Source: a virus. Taken from it: a stretch of 31,036 bases of DNA. Made by a program: the position numbers and the translations under genes. This document shows positions 1 through 8,514 of this stretch, piece after piece. Location: positions 1-31,036 of the IMG/VR virus record IMGVR_UViG_3300025536_000033; one strand, written 5' to 3'. The notes under the pieces are model-generated. The model made no database searches and had not been told where the DNA came from. It saw only the letters and a list, made by a program, of their open reading frames with translations. The stretch's first letter is position 1; each line of letters opens with the position of its first letter.

Positions 1-76
1 GTTCTCGCCAACCAAAAATTGAAGGAGAAAGGAGGCCAAAGGAGCGACCCAAAGACCTCCCTCCCCCTCAGAAGCG

Positions 77-703
77 CTAGCGGATGTTACCGCCAAGAGC
101 TCGAATCGCACGAGTCAACGGACCTTCCGACGAAGCCTGCTTGGTGATTTGAAAACCACGCGACGCAAGATACGCGGCGGCAGTCTTCTCGGCTTCCTGC
201 TCTTCCGTCAGCTGTGGCTGAGCCGAAGCCTGCTTGATGTGCCCGAGCTCCTGGTGGAGTGCGTGAGCCATCATGCGACCGAGGAAGTCCGCTTCGGCCA
301 TCTTCGCTTGAGCGACCTTGACCTGATCTTCACCGAAACCAGTTGCACCTTCGGCCGGAGCCTGTGGACCAGGACCAGCACCAGGAGCTGCCGCTTGAGG
401 CATTGGAGGAGGAGCTGCGGCTGCCATCGGGGGCTGCATCGGCATGCCTCCACCCATCGCAGGCATTCCCGGCATTCCGGGCTGCGGAGCGCCTTCCATA
501 CCGCCGCCCTGTGTGGCAGCGAGTTGCTGAGAGACTTCCTGGGCCAGAAGAGCGAGTTGCTGCTCGTCGAGGCCTGAAAGGTCGATGTTCTCCTGTTCGG
601 CGAGTTTGCTGAGCATGAGAGCTTGAGCGGTCTTCTCGAGGTCAGAGCCCTGGCTTGCGCCGTTAGTGCCGTATGCCTGAGCGAGCCATTGATGCATGGA
701 CAT
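77..703 (-). CDS. Putative virion protein with Gly/Pro/Met-rich centre and EKTA motifs
   Basis: 208 aa, function not recognised. The N-terminal 60 residues look helical. Residues about 64-120 are a low-complexity stretch rich in Gly, Pro, Met and Ala, probably a flexible linker. A second helical part follows (about 125-180) with a basic tail. The tetrapeptide EKTA occurs twice, at residues 23-26 and 172-175, each followed by a helix-like stretch; the same motif recurs in several neighbouring virion proteins. The ATG start is preceded by AGGAG about 8 bases upstream. It is the last minus-strand gene before the left edge, 57 bases downstream of the prohead protease gene, a position where large phages often carry scaffold, core or capsid-associated genes. 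A head-associated role is inferred from this context only. Confidence 0.8.
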   Translation of the reverse strand: MSMHQWLAQAYGTNGASQGSDLEKTAQALMLSKLAEQENIDLSGLDEQQLALLAQEVSQQLAATQGGGMEGAPQPGMPGMPAMGGGMPMQPPMAAAAPPPMPQAAAPGAGPGPQAPAEGATGFGEDQVKVAQAKMAEADFLGRMMAHALHQELGHIKQASAQPQLTEEQEAEKTAAAYLASRGFQITKQASSEGPLTRAIRALGGNIR

Positions 704-743
704 TTGTAATCTCCTGATTGCGAGTTAAGCAGAAACCGTTCTC

Positions 744-760
744 GAGAAGGGATCCTTCTC
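744..760 (-). promoter_or_regulatory. Stem-loop immediately after the protease stop codon
   Basis: Perfect 7-bp inverted repeat GAGAAGG/CCTTCTC with a 3-base loop, starting at the last base of the TAG stop of the protease gene (760-762). No T-run follows on the minus strand, so it looks more like an mRNA 3'-end, pausing or processing structure than a full intrinsic terminator. The next gene has its own Shine-Dalgarno downstream of it. Confidence 0.45.
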
Positions 761-2976
761 TAGGCTGCTGCCCGTACTCCCGATTGGGCGAGAGCTTCGA
801 GATGAAACTCTCTGTCTTCGTAGTGCGCCCCAACCAGGTATGCCAGCGACTCGGGGCCCAAGACGCCTGCTGTTGCGGTTTTCTGAATCCCCCCGGCGAA
901 AGCCATGACCAGGCTCTCTCTGCCAATAGCAGAAGAGAGGTGGGGATTGAAAACCATGCTTCGATCGATCCGGCCAGCTTTCTTCACTAAGTCTTGACGG
1001 TAGCCATTGTAGAGCTCCGCAATCTTCTCGAGGAGCTCTCCTGAGCCAGAACGCAACACACGTTCTACTCCGACAAGCCTTAATGCAACAGATGCTCTCT
1101 TTTCCAAAACCGAGCTCGCGATCGAACGAGCAGGTACAAATGGAAGGAGATAGTTAGCAAGCTTTTCTACCACGTGTTCTGTGTCGAATACAGCAAATGT
1201 ATCGTCGATCTTCTTCGTGGAAGGAAGAGTGACGTCCAAACGCTGAGCCTCACCCATCTTGACGAGGAGGAGGTTCTGGAACTCGTGAGGCTTTAGAACA
1301 ATCCCCAATGAAGCGGCCGTAGAAAGAGCGGCGGGAATTCCAAATCCCGCCATCTTCTCGATCGTCTCCTTGGGGAGATCGCCTTCTGATTTTTCCAGGA
1401 TGGGCAACATTGCTTTGCGGAAAGGTCCCGCGGGTACGATCTTTGTAATCTCGCTCAGCTTTGCGTGGGAAGCAGATTTTTGGCCGAACCCCTCAGCAAC
1501 CTTGTCAAATCCGATCTGACAAGCACCTTCACAGTCACAGTTGCAGGCTCCGGCAGCCTTCTCTTTCCCATCGCCGTTTTCCCCAAATAGGGCCTTCAGA
1601 GCAGACACAGGGACTTCTTTGATCCCACCGAATCGTTCCTTGGCATCCCCCATGTGGTGGTCGTAACTGGCCTTTGCGTCGGCCTGGGAATTGAATCCCA
1701 TCATGACCTTATTTTCGTCGAAGGTCTTACCATCAGCCTTGAGCTGCTTAATTACCCATGCCTTTTGGGCTTTTCTATTTTCGCCCAAATAGATGTCGAT
1801 TTCTTCGCCATCGGCATCCTTGGTTTCCGGGATGTACCCGTAGTGGTGCTTCATCAGCTTGCTGTATTTAATGGCTCCCTTCCTGTCCTTGTATTCCCGC
1901 TTCTCGCCCGCCTTCCACTCAATCCAGACAGGAACACCAGCTACTTCGAGTTTCTCCTTGATGGGATCGTTGGCGACCTTGCTTGCGAATTGCGTGTTGG
2001 AGATAGGTACCCCGTACATTTCTCCAAGCTTCTGTCGACGCCACTGAGCTAGAGCTTTGTCACGAGAGATGTCTGCGGCGGCAGTCTTCACAGTAGCGAA
2101 GAAGTCGTTGAGCTCTTCTTGTGGAGACACCGGAGAGAATCTTTCTCCGACATCAGCGCTGAGACGCTGAACGGCGCAGTAATCGCCCATGCAGACCATG
2201 TTGTTGACGCTAGCTAGCTTGGCTAGCATCTTGGCTGATTTGTCCGCACCGATGAAGACGAACGAGATATCGAAGAATCGAGGGAAGTCGTTGATGACGC
2301 AAACCTTCCGGCCATCCGGATAGATTCTGTTCATCTCATTCTTTGCGTGGAAGCAGTAATCCTTGGTCGTCTTCGATTTGTGATCGCAGATGGAGCAACG
2401 ATCGTAGGGAACCTTGCAGCCCATCGAGACATCGGGGAACTCCCCATTCTCGATACGTTCGTAGACATCCTCAGCGCCGTGTTTCTTGCACAACTCTTTG
2501 TCGAGGAAGATGACGAGCTCGACCCGATGCATCTTCGGGTTCCACACCGACACCACCACATGACCAAAGGCCCGAGAGGGATCCTTGTTCACATGGTGCT
2601 TGTATGGGTGGGCGTTCATGAAGGTGGGGTAGCCGTACTCCCACTTCTTCCCGATCTCTTGCATCTCCTTGAGAGGCTTCTTCAGCCATTCATCAGGAGA
2701 GTGAATAAGCGCTTTCTCGGGGAAAGAATCCCCGTTGACGTTCGATCCCCAATACTCAGCGGCACCAAGAGCCGAGACGAGAACGTAGATTCCCTTCTCG
2801 CTCTTGCTAATCGTTCCGTCTTTAATGTGCCGTTGAATCACCGGGTGGAGATTCGATGGCTGCCATTGAGGCGCAGCAGTCTTCTCAAGGAAGCTTGATG
2901 CTTCCCCTAGGATGGGTTGACAGAGCACATTGCCCTGGTCATCCCGTCCTCGATAGACGATCTGCTTGACCAGCAT
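760..2976 (-). CDS. Prohead maturation protease with inserted InPase-like domain
   Basis: 738 aa, multi-domain. Residues about 60-250 match the phage head-protease fold: a GSNxNGDxFPE-type segment (77-87), a likely catalytic His123 in NAHP, beta strands with conserved FGHVVVSVWNP, and a likely nucleophile Ser184 in DVSMGCKV. A probable zinc knuckle follows (C194, C197, C208, H210). Residues about 335-465 match the phage InPase domain (YGYIPxTxDADGEEIDIYLG, then a VMMGFNS motif and RFGGIKEV). A Cys cluster lies at 478-486, and a helical C-terminal region (500-738) carries many hydrophobic-x-K-x-A motifs. EKTAA is at 31-35. The protease would cleave scaffold and other head proteins during capsid maturation. 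It is first-neighbour to structural genes on both sides. The protease call is firm from motif pattern; what the InPase-like domain does here is unknown. Confidence 0.82.
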   Translation of the reverse strand: MLVKQIVYRGRDDQGNVLCQPILGEASSFLEKTAAPQWQPSNLHPVIQRHIKDGTISKSEKGIYVLVSALGAAEYWGSNVNGDSFPEKALIHSPDEWLKKPLKEMQEIGKKWEYGYPTFMNAHPYKHHVNKDPSRAFGHVVVSVWNPKMHRVELVIFLDKELCKKHGAEDVYERIENGEFPDVSMGCKVPYDRCSICDHKSKTTKDYCFHAKNEMNRIYPDGRKVCVINDFPRFFDISFVFIGADKSAKMLAKLASVNNMVCMGDYCAVQRLSADVGERFSPVSPQEELNDFFATVKTAAADISRDKALAQWRRQKLGEMYGVPISNTQFASKVANDPIKEKLEVAGVPVWIEWKAGEKREYKDRKGAIKYSKLMKHHYGYIPETKDADGEEIDIYLGENRKAQKAWVIKQLKADGKTFDENKVMMGFNSQADAKASYDHHMGDAKERFGGIKEVPVSALKALFGENGDGKEKAAGACNCDCEGACQIGFDKVAEGFGQKSASHAKLSEITKIVPAGPFRKAMLPILEKSEGDLPKETIEKMAGFGIPAALSTAASLGIVLKPHEFQNLLLVKMGEAQRLDVTLPSTKKIDDTFAVFDTEHVVEKLANYLLPFVPARSIASSVLEKRASVALRLVGVERVLRSGSGELLEKIAELYNGYRQDLVKKAGRIDRSMVFNPHLSSAIGRESLVMAFAGGIQKTATAGVLGPESLAYLVGAHYEDREFHLEALAQSGVRAAA

Positions 2977-2984
2977 CGAACCGC

Positions 2985-3746
2985 TTACGGCTTTTTACCG
3001 TGTCCGGTTTGGGAGGTGTAATTCCCGCGGTTGGGTTGTCCAGACATACGCTGGTTGTACGCCATCTGGCCCTCTTGATGGTTCTTGAAGCCCTGAGCCC
3101 TCTGATTCCTCGTCGAGGCCTCCTGGCCTTCCATACGCAGACGTTGCTCTTCGGCATCCATGGGGCCTTTGAGCTGAATGCCTCCAGGAGCACGCAAAGC
3201 GCCAGAATTCCGGATCTCGGAGCGAGACTTCACAATCTGCTGAGGAATGCCGACATCATCCGGATACTCGAGCTGAGCCTTGACGAAGCTCGCAGCGACA
3301 TGTGGATCTCCAGAGAACTCCGGGTTGAAACGATGGAGGGTGTTGAACACCGTCTTGACCATCGGGTCTGTCTTAGACTGTTCGGCTAGTCCTGGATTCT
3401 GGTCTAGCATATTAGACCAGTGTCGGCTCTTGGTGAGACCACGACGAGCAGCCTCGTATAGATCTCCAGCAAGACTCAACGCCACACCAGCAGCAACAGT
3501 AGAACCAATGTACTTGGTGAGTGGTTGACGGCCGAAGGCATGCGCAGCGTCCGAGATCCCAGATGCAAAGGTACCGAATTCCATGCCGACCTTCTCTAGA
3601 GAAGCTTCGGCCGCATTGATGATCCCATTCATTTCGAGAACGATCTCTTCCCGAAATGGGCTTTGTCGGATCGCTCCGGCATTCTTCGTGAGATACGCAT
3701 AATGGGTGGGAGCTACCTCGGCCACCTTTTGCATGAGAGTGTCCAT
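2985..3746 (-). CDS. Putative virion protein, one hydrophobic segment, charged Gln-rich tail
   Basis: 253 aa, not recognised. The N-terminus (MDTLMQKVAEV..., with LTKNAGA near residues 19-25) carries the hydrophobic-x-K-x-A motif seen in neighbouring proteins. A Gly/Ala-rich hydrophobic segment lies near residues 80-100 and could insert into a membrane. The last 60 residues are hydrophilic, rich in Gln, Asn, Arg and Gly, and probably disordered. The start is an ATG with GAGGGG 5 bases upstream. It abuts the preceding 95-aa gene with no gap and lies 8 bases before the protease gene, so all are likely co-transcribed. A structural or DNA-ejection role is an inference from neighbourhood and motif content. 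Confidence 0.78.
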   Translation of the reverse strand: MDTLMQKVAEVAPTHYAYLTKNAGAIRQSPFREEIVLEMNGIINAAEASLEKVGMEFGTFASGISDAAHAFGRQPLTKYIGSTVAAGVALSLAGDLYEAARRGLTKSRHWSNMLDQNPGLAEQSKTDPMVKTVFNTLHRFNPEFSGDPHVAASFVKAQLEYPDDVGIPQQIVKSRSEIRNSGALRAPGGIQLKGPMDAEEQRLRMEGQEASTRNQRAQGFKNHQEGQMAYNQRMSGQPNRGNYTSQTGHGKKP

Positions 3747-4034
3747 TTAGCCCCTCACCATTTGTTCTTGAAATTGTGGATTGAATCCGTGTGCGTAATT
3801 CTTGCCCTGGCCAATAGCCTTCTTAGCAGCAGCACCAGTTCCGAGAACAGCGCCGCCGTAGAGCAGAGGAGCAAACGCCCCTCCAGCACCCTTCGAAGCC
3901 CCCCACAGAGCATTGTGGGCCATTCGAACCGGCTTAGTAGCAAGTTGTACAGCCCCGCCTAGAATCCCGGCATCCTTCTCCATTGCAAGGGAGTTCAGTT
4001 GCTGACGAGCTTTGGTGAGTTGGGAGAATTTCAT
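3747..4034 (-). CDS. Small glycine-zipper protein with leader-like N-terminus
   Basis: 95 aa, not recognised. The first 17 residues, MKFSQLTKARQQLNSLA, match the first 17 of the C39-like peptidase encoded at 11178-11999 at 9 ungapped positions, although the rest of the two proteins is unrelated. MEKDAG follows (18-23), a variant of the motif common in these virion proteins. Residues about 45-72 form a Gly/Ala-rich hydrophobic segment that could insert in a membrane. The start overlaps the upstream gene's stop as ATGA, with GAGGAAG upstream. It is plausibly a minor virion or ejection protein, but there is no direct evidence. Confidence 0.75.
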   Translation of the reverse strand: MKFSQLTKARQQLNSLAMEKDAGILGGAVQLATKPVRMAHNALWGASKGAGGAFAPLLYGGAVLGTGAAAKKAIGQGKNYAHGFNPQFQEQMVRG

Positions 4035-5038
4035 TGGACGTGCTTCCTCAAGAAGGCTGCCGTCTTTTCCATCGCCTTGTCCGCCTCTTCGATAGCGGTA
4101 CGACTACGAACTTTCTCTTCCGCCATCTTCAAAATGCCGGCGTAGGAAACCATGATGGGATGATGGAAGTTGACGACTTTTTGTGAGGCCGTCTTCTCGA
4201 GCTGAGCCATCTTGATGACTCCTTCACGAACAAGACGCTCTGACACTGGTCGGAGAATTTGGAATGCGAAGCTGTCATTCGGCGAAGCGAGCTTGACCGC
4301 ATTCACGATCCCCATCAGGCCAGGACCACTGGGATCAAGGCAGGCGATCTTTACGCCCTGATAGAAGTCTTCCTTCGCGGCCTTCAAACCGAGATCGAAA
4401 GTCTCGTGTGCTTCAGCCAGTTTCTCTCTAGTGGCACGAAGACGAAGGTGGGTATTGAAGACGTCTTCAACCGGATTTGCGTGGTTCCACCTTGACCAAC
4501 CAACGTTGTTGACCGAGGCCACTTTATTGATGGGCTCTCCTTGTCCCTGAAGTCCGGAAACCTCATTGCCGAGTTGAATATCTTCCAGCCCAGAAGACAG
4601 ATCGGAGAAGCCTGCGGTATTCGGAATTGACCGAGTCGGAGGAACGGAGTAGTCACCCATCCCGGCTGATGGAACGGCCGAGCGCTTGCTTTGAGGAAGC
4701 CCAGTGTTAAGGGTCTTTCCTACATGGCCCGGAGATCCACCATCACGTAGATCTTGAATAATAGTTCCTGGGTCAGCGAGAGGAAAATGGACATTCTTGT
4801 CCTCGTTCTGACTGTGCAAACCCTGAAAGACAGCGTTGTTGGCGAATTCGGCGATTCGCTTCACATGTTCATTTTCCAAGCTCGGGTATTCCGAGGCGAG
4901 TTTGACGATGCTTTCGTTCAGCGAGTCCCCTTTTTGGAGGAACTGGGCTGCGGCTTTCTTCCCTAGGGTTTCCAGAAGCTCCGCTTGCGGGGCGTTCTGT
5001 TTGGCTCCAGAGATGAGCTGCTCGAAGATATCGCTCAT
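4031..5038 (-). CDS. Putative structural protein with repeated K-x-A motifs
   Basis: 335 aa. I recognise only a general pattern: residues about 40-72 (LNESIVKLASEY...IKRIAEFANNAVF-like) resemble a segment I recall from uncharacterised proteins next to head genes in large phages. Residues about 85-160 are Gly/Pro/Ser-rich and likely disordered; the rest is helical. EKTA occurs at 281-284 and 324-327, and variants (IVKLAS, INKVAS, AVKLAS, VIKMAQ, ILKMAE) run through the protein. The ATG start has GGAGG five bases upstream. It is the first gene of the leftmost leftward block and is divergent from the helix-turn-helix gene, with only 46 bases between. A head-associated role is inferred. Confidence 0.78.
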   Translation of the reverse strand: MSDIFEQLISGAKQNAPQAELLETLGKKAAAQFLQKGDSLNESIVKLASEYPSLENEHVKRIAEFANNAVFQGLHSQNEDKNVHFPLADPGTIIQDLRDGGSPGHVGKTLNTGLPQSKRSAVPSAGMGDYSVPPTRSIPNTAGFSDLSSGLEDIQLGNEVSGLQGQGEPINKVASVNNVGWSRWNHANPVEDVFNTHLRLRATREKLAEAHETFDLGLKAAKEDFYQGVKIACLDPSGPGLMGIVNAVKLASPNDSFAFQILRPVSERLVREGVIKMAQLEKTASQKVVNFHHPIMVSYAGILKMAEEKVRSRTAIEEADKAMEKTAAFLRKHVQ

Positions 5039-5084
5039 TGATCCTCCATGTACTCTTCAGTGATAGTAGAGATGCGAGGTCCCC

Positions 5085-5768
5085 ATGGGTAGCGTTTTCG
5101 AATGGATATCGATTCCCAAGGCCGCTGAAGCCTTAGATGTATCTGACCGTCAGATCTACAGATACATCGCCAAAGGGCAGCTAACGGCAATTCAGGAGGG
5201 CAAGGAACGATCTGTCAATCGGAAAGATGTCAAAGCCCTCATCGATGCGAAGAAGAAAGGGATTCCGAGAGCTATCAACGCTCTCACAGTCCTGCGAATG
5301 GATGCGGAAATCCAGATCTTGAAGAAACAGGTAGAGACGTTGATGAGACTCCTCGATGTCAGGTACGAGCCACTCGAGCTCGACAAAGAAGACCTCAACA
5401 ACCTCTTCGAAATGGCGACCCATCACCTGACCACTCCCTGGTCTCCCCATGAAGAGACGATGTGGTGCGACATCTTTGTGCGGATGCGACTCGAGGATAT
5501 GGAGAAGATTGACCAGCCAGATCCATGGAGACCCTTCTTGTCCCTAGTCAAGGTGATGTTTCATACCCCCTACAATCCAGACAATAAACTCATGCTATCG
5601 GCCGGGAAAGAGAATGTTGAGCGGATTGGTTTTTCGTGGGCCCACAAAGTTGATCAGGTGGACGCATCGACGATGAATCGTCTGCTCTACAAGGACGGGG
5701 TCAAAGAAAGGCGTATGGATAGGCGGTTGGAGCACATTCAGCAAAAACTCAGGTCTAAGAAGGAATAA
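5085..5768 (+). CDS. Helix-turn-helix (MerR/excisionase-like) DNA-binding protein
   Basis: 227 aa. Residues 7-55 form a MerR/excisionase-type winged helix-turn-helix: ISIPKAAEALDVSDRQIYRYIAKG followed by a basic wing with RSVNRKDVKALI. A short coiled coil follows (about 66-92). Residues 95-227 form a domain I do not recognise, rich in Trp, His and acidic residues, ending in a very basic tail. The ATG has GAGGT about 8 bases upstream. It lies on the plus strand between two leftward blocks and is divergent from the 335-aa structural gene, a natural place for a transcription regulator of the flanking late genes. Regulation is inferred; the DNA-binding fold is well supported. Confidence 0.85.
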   Translation: MGSVFEWISIPKAAEALDVSDRQIYRYIAKGQLTAIQEGKERSVNRKDVKALIDAKKKGIPRAINALTVLRMDAEIQILKKQVETLMRLLDVRYEPLELDKEDLNNLFEMATHHLTTPWSPHEETMWCDIFVRMRLEDMEKIDQPDPWRPFLSLVKVMFHTPYNPDNKLMLSAGKENVERIGFSWAHKVDQVDASTMNRLLYKDGVKERRMDRRLEHIQQKLRSKKE

Positions 5769-5778
5769 GACTTTAGAA

Positions 5779-5801
5779 GATCCCGTCGGTTTGTCGGGGT
5801 C
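5779..5801 (+). terminator. Possible weak terminator or attenuator hairpin
   Basis: Seven-pair stem (GATCCCG / CGGGGTC, one G-T wobble) with a 9-base loop, followed by TATTTCTT. It lies 10 bases after the stop of the helix-turn-helix gene and before the small membrane protein gene. The T-run is imperfect, so it may attenuate rather than terminate. Confidence 0.45.
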
Positions 5802-5831
5802 TATTTCTTCGAAGGAATTGGGGAATTTTAC

Positions 5832-6164
5832 ATGACTGAAAAAGAGCTACAGCTATTGAACACGGGAAACCCAGGTGACCTTCAAGCGAATGGGATCACC
5901 AAGCATCAGCAGGCATTGCTCGATTATGCGGGGGTAGCCGCACGAGCATCCAACCAGGCTCAGACAGAGGAGATCGTTGCTCGGACGCAACACATCGTCA
6001 AAACGGAGATCCACACCAGCTTCGAGCAGTATGTCAAGATGACCATGAGTCGTCGAGTGCTGATGGCGGTGGGAGCCGTTCTCATGTTCGGTGCTGGCTT
6101 CTTGGTCAAAGGAGCATTGATGGCCAAGAAAGAAGATTCGACGAATCACGTCGCCGACGACTGA
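5832..6164 (+). CDS. Small single-span membrane protein
   Basis: 110 aa, not recognised. Residues 1-70 are soluble and helical (Gln/Ala/Thr-rich, possibly coiled). A single transmembrane helix spans about residues 76-97, preceded by RR and followed by KK. A 12-residue acidic tail follows. No signal peptide or lysis motif is visible. By topology it could be a spanin-like or superinfection-exclusion membrane protein, but the sequence does not decide. It follows the helix-turn-helix gene on the same strand and is closed by a good intrinsic terminator. Its Shine-Dalgarno is unclear; GAAGG lies 16 bases upstream. Confidence 0.75.
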   Translation: MTEKELQLLNTGNPGDLQANGITKHQQALLDYAGVAARASNQAQTEEIVARTQHIVKTEIHTSFEQYVKMTMSRRVLMAVGAVLMFGAGFLVKGALMAKKEDSTNHVADD

Positions 6165-6185
6165 AGATCTATAGGAGCAATTGAA

Positions 6186-6215
6186 GGGGGAGTTTTGGTA
6201 GACTCTCTCTTTTTT
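6186..6215 (+). terminator. Intrinsic terminator of the rightward regulator/membrane-protein island
   Basis: Eight-pair stem (GGGGGAGT 6186-6193 with ACTCTCTC 6202-6209, two G-T wobbles), an 8-base loop and six T residues at 6210-6215. It lies just past the stop of the 110-aa gene and before the 3' end of the convergent terminase gene, so it would stop rightward transcripts from running antisense into terminase. Confidence 0.75.
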
Positions 6216-6220
6216 GCTAC

Positions 6221-8044
6221 CTAAGCATCTGCTGAGCTGTGGTCACGCATCGGAGCGATAACGTCCGGACGAGGACGATCGGTCATTGAAACCACGAAGC
6301 TTAGAAGGATAGAGTGGAACGAGTCGTCGGTAGAGGATGGGCTCTTCTTGTAGACGTTCTCTCGACGCTGCTCGTTGAACTCCGAGAAGATGTTCAACAT
6401 GTCGTTGCCGAATGGATTCTGAAACTGTTCCCATGCCGGAAAGCGGAACACCGTACGCTTCTTGATCGCGTTGAAGATATCTGACATGACCTCGGTACGG
6501 TTGATGAGATAACGCTTCAGACCATCATCCCACTTCACCTTGGCGCTAGGCGTCGAGTACTGATACTTGACGATACGTTCCCAACCAAAGCGGTTGAGAA
6601 GCTTGTCATTGGGCCAGAAACCGCCACCGTAGTCACAACCTACGCGACGTACCGACCAAGTATCGATAATTCGCATCACCTCATCCATCATGACGTCAGG
6701 TTCCGATTCACGGCCTTCGAAACGCATAATCTTGAAGATCGTGAAGCGGTCCTGGAGGTAAGTGCCGAGGGACAGAACTGTGTATGTGTTCTCACCTGTA
6801 CCCCAGTCGATTCCAGCATAGATGGGGTACGTACCTGCGAGGTGGCGTTTGATTTTATCCTGGAACGCCTCGTCGAGACGGATGTTGGGATCGCAATTGT
6901 CCATCACGTCTTTACGCGTGAGAGGACGAGTGCCAGAGTCATACGAAAGTCCCAAGACCTCGTTGTGAAACTTCGCTCGAGGATAGGTCAGCTGGTTCTG
7001 GATGATTTCCGGCCATGGAATCCAGGGCACCATGATCTGTGGGATGCGGAAACCTTCATACGGCTTCGGAATGCGATGAATGATGCCGGGGTTCATGGCT
7101 ACCCACTGTGCTTGCGGATCATCCGGATTGATTTGGTTCTTGCACTTGTCGCAGACCAGACTGGTCTTGCCGATGTTCCCCTCGTCGAGAATGTTCCAGT
7201 ACACCTTCGAGATCTTTCCACCACCTACCATGATGGAATGGCGATGACAGGGAACTGCCCACTCGTTCTGGGTTGAGAACTCGGTCCAGTAATACTCGAT
7301 GGTGTTGTCGAGGGACTTCGGAGTTCCCGAGTACATATAGATCTTGTACGGGGAGTGCGATGCGCACTGCTCGATAATCGGAATGTTGTCCGTCATGATG
7401 TCCTGGAGCTCATCGATGCAGATGATGTCGGCAGGAATTCCACGAACACGGTCGGCGGACATGTAGCAGTAGCGCAGAGTGATCTGGCTACGGTTGATGA
7501 ACTTCTTCAGGAAGACGTTGTCTGAGAGCTTGGTCGTGGTCCATGACTTCAAATACTCGGACGTCTCGACGGGCTCTTTCAGACGGTCTTGAGAGAAGAC
7601 CTTCGTCTGCATGTTCGTCGGAGAGATGTACAGACAGTTCAGCGCCTGAACGATGCAGGCGTAGGACAGAAGCTTGTTTCCAAGGAGCGTCGACTTCTCT
7701 ACCTGTCGTCCGCACTTCAACAGGGTGCGTTTGGAGGGAGTGTCGTAAATCTGTCGAAGGTAGCGACGACCTTCAAAGGAGAATGGAACGTAGGTGTTCG
7801 CGATCTTGTCCGGCATGCGAACAGCGAATTCGACGAAGGTAGACGGCAAGATACCGGTAACTTCATCGCTCCTACCCGAAACAGGGCCTTCGAAATCTGG
7901 AACCTCTGGTTCGTAGTCCCACTCCTCACGAAGATCGATATCCTGAAACAGGATTTTTCCGTCGCTGTTGACCTTGAACTCGACATACGGCTGAGCTCTA
8001 TTGCGAAGATACTCGTCGTAGTTTTCAATGATGTTAAAGCTCAT
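6221..8044 (-). CDS. Terminase large subunit (DNA-packaging ATPase/nuclease)
   Basis: 607 aa. The ATPase domain has a Walker A-like loop GRQVEKST (112-119), with Glu where the consensus has Gly, a variant I recall from other large-phage terminases. Walker B is IICIDE (207-212), and SGTP (239-242) fits the coupling motif. A CxxC pair (298, 301) may bind metal. The C-terminal RNase H-fold nuclease has acidic residues at D413 (GIDWG), D471 (CDYGGG) and D573/D574 (STDDS). It pumps DNA through the portal and cuts concatemers. The frame opens at a TTG at 8056; the ATG at 8044 is preferred, although GAGGTGG sits unusually close to it. Terminase is separated from portal by about 18 kb that includes the polymerase and reductase genes, so packaging genes are not clustered. 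Confidence 0.95.
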   Translation of the reverse strand: MSFNIIENYDEYLRNRAQPYVEFKVNSDGKILFQDIDLREEWDYEPEVPDFEGPVSGRSDEVTGILPSTFVEFAVRMPDKIANTYVPFSFEGRRYLRQIYDTPSKRTLLKCGRQVEKSTLLGNKLLSYACIVQALNCLYISPTNMQTKVFSQDRLKEPVETSEYLKSWTTTKLSDNVFLKKFINRSQITLRYCYMSADRVRGIPADIICIDELQDIMTDNIPIIEQCASHSPYKIYMYSGTPKSLDNTIEYYWTEFSTQNEWAVPCHRHSIMVGGGKISKVYWNILDEGNIGKTSLVCDKCKNQINPDDPQAQWVAMNPGIIHRIPKPYEGFRIPQIMVPWIPWPEIIQNQLTYPRAKFHNEVLGLSYDSGTRPLTRKDVMDNCDPNIRLDEAFQDKIKRHLAGTYPIYAGIDWGTGENTYTVLSLGTYLQDRFTIFKIMRFEGRESEPDVMMDEVMRIIDTWSVRRVGCDYGGGFWPNDKLLNRFGWERIVKYQYSTPSAKVKWDDGLKRYLINRTEVMSDIFNAIKKRTVFRFPAWEQFQNPFGNDMLNIFSEFNEQRRENVYKKSPSSTDDSFHSILLSFVVSMTDRPRPDVIAPMRDHSSADA

Positions 8045-8076
8045 CCACCTCGACAATAGCAGAAACGGACAACAAA

Positions 8077-8514
8077 ATGCTCAGTTGGATCATGCTCCTC
8101 CAGGCTAGAGTTAGCTCCGCAACTGACGGCGGGGTTCAGATGTACGAAGTCGGTACGGCCGACCCCCTCAAGAAGCGAATCGCAGTCCGCTTTCGAGATC
8201 CCATTCCAGGGAGGGATTCGTGGATAGCTTTCCAAATCATTTCCCATGCTTTCGCCAGCGTGAACGACTGTATTATTCATCGAATCAAGAAGATTAACGA
8301 GACAGAATATAGCATTGAGGTGCTGACAAAAAACCACCGAAGAGATTCGGCGTTGGACCCTTTCGTGGACAACTGGAAATCGAAGGCTTCGAAGAAGAAA
8401 GAGGCCTTCATCAAATTCATGCGAGAGAAAGCCGAAGAACTCAAGAAAGAGGCAACGGATGAACCCGAGCCGACAAGCCCATTACCCACAGACGTTGATC
8501 TGTGGTGTCGATGA
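8077..8514 (+). CDS. Hypothetical protein with basic helical C-terminus
   Basis: 145 aa from the first ATG, not recognised. Residues about 20-90 look like a compact alpha/beta domain (IAVRFRDPIP, IHRIKKINETEYSIEVLTKN). Residues 95-130 are a strongly charged, Lys/Glu-rich helix with an acidic, Pro-rich end. The start is uncertain: the ATG at 8077 lacks a visible Shine-Dalgarno, and an ATG at 8140 (124 aa) preceded by a G-rich stretch is an alternative that leaves more room for the divergent terminase promoter. Its 3' end overlaps the RNase HII start by 56 bases in another frame, so the two are probably translated together. Confidence 0.65.
   Translation: MLSWIMLLQARVSSATDGGVQMYEVGTADPLKKRIAVRFRDPIPGRDSWIAFQIISHAFASVNDCIIHRIKKINETEYSIEVLTKNHRRDSALDPFVDNWKSKASKKKEAFIKFMREKAEELKKEATDEPEPTSPLPTDVDLWCR

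Noticed and set aside
1-76. Possible terminator or gene at the left edge
   Set aside because: GGAGG/CCTCC could pair but only five bases across a loop of about 20, with a weak T-run; no start codon with support is visible.
8045-8056. TTG start giving terminase four more residues
   Set aside because: No Shine-Dalgarno precedes it and ATG at 8044 has GAGGTGG next to it. Similar TTG extensions at 9876 and 29368 were rejected in favour of ATGs that overlap the upstream stop.
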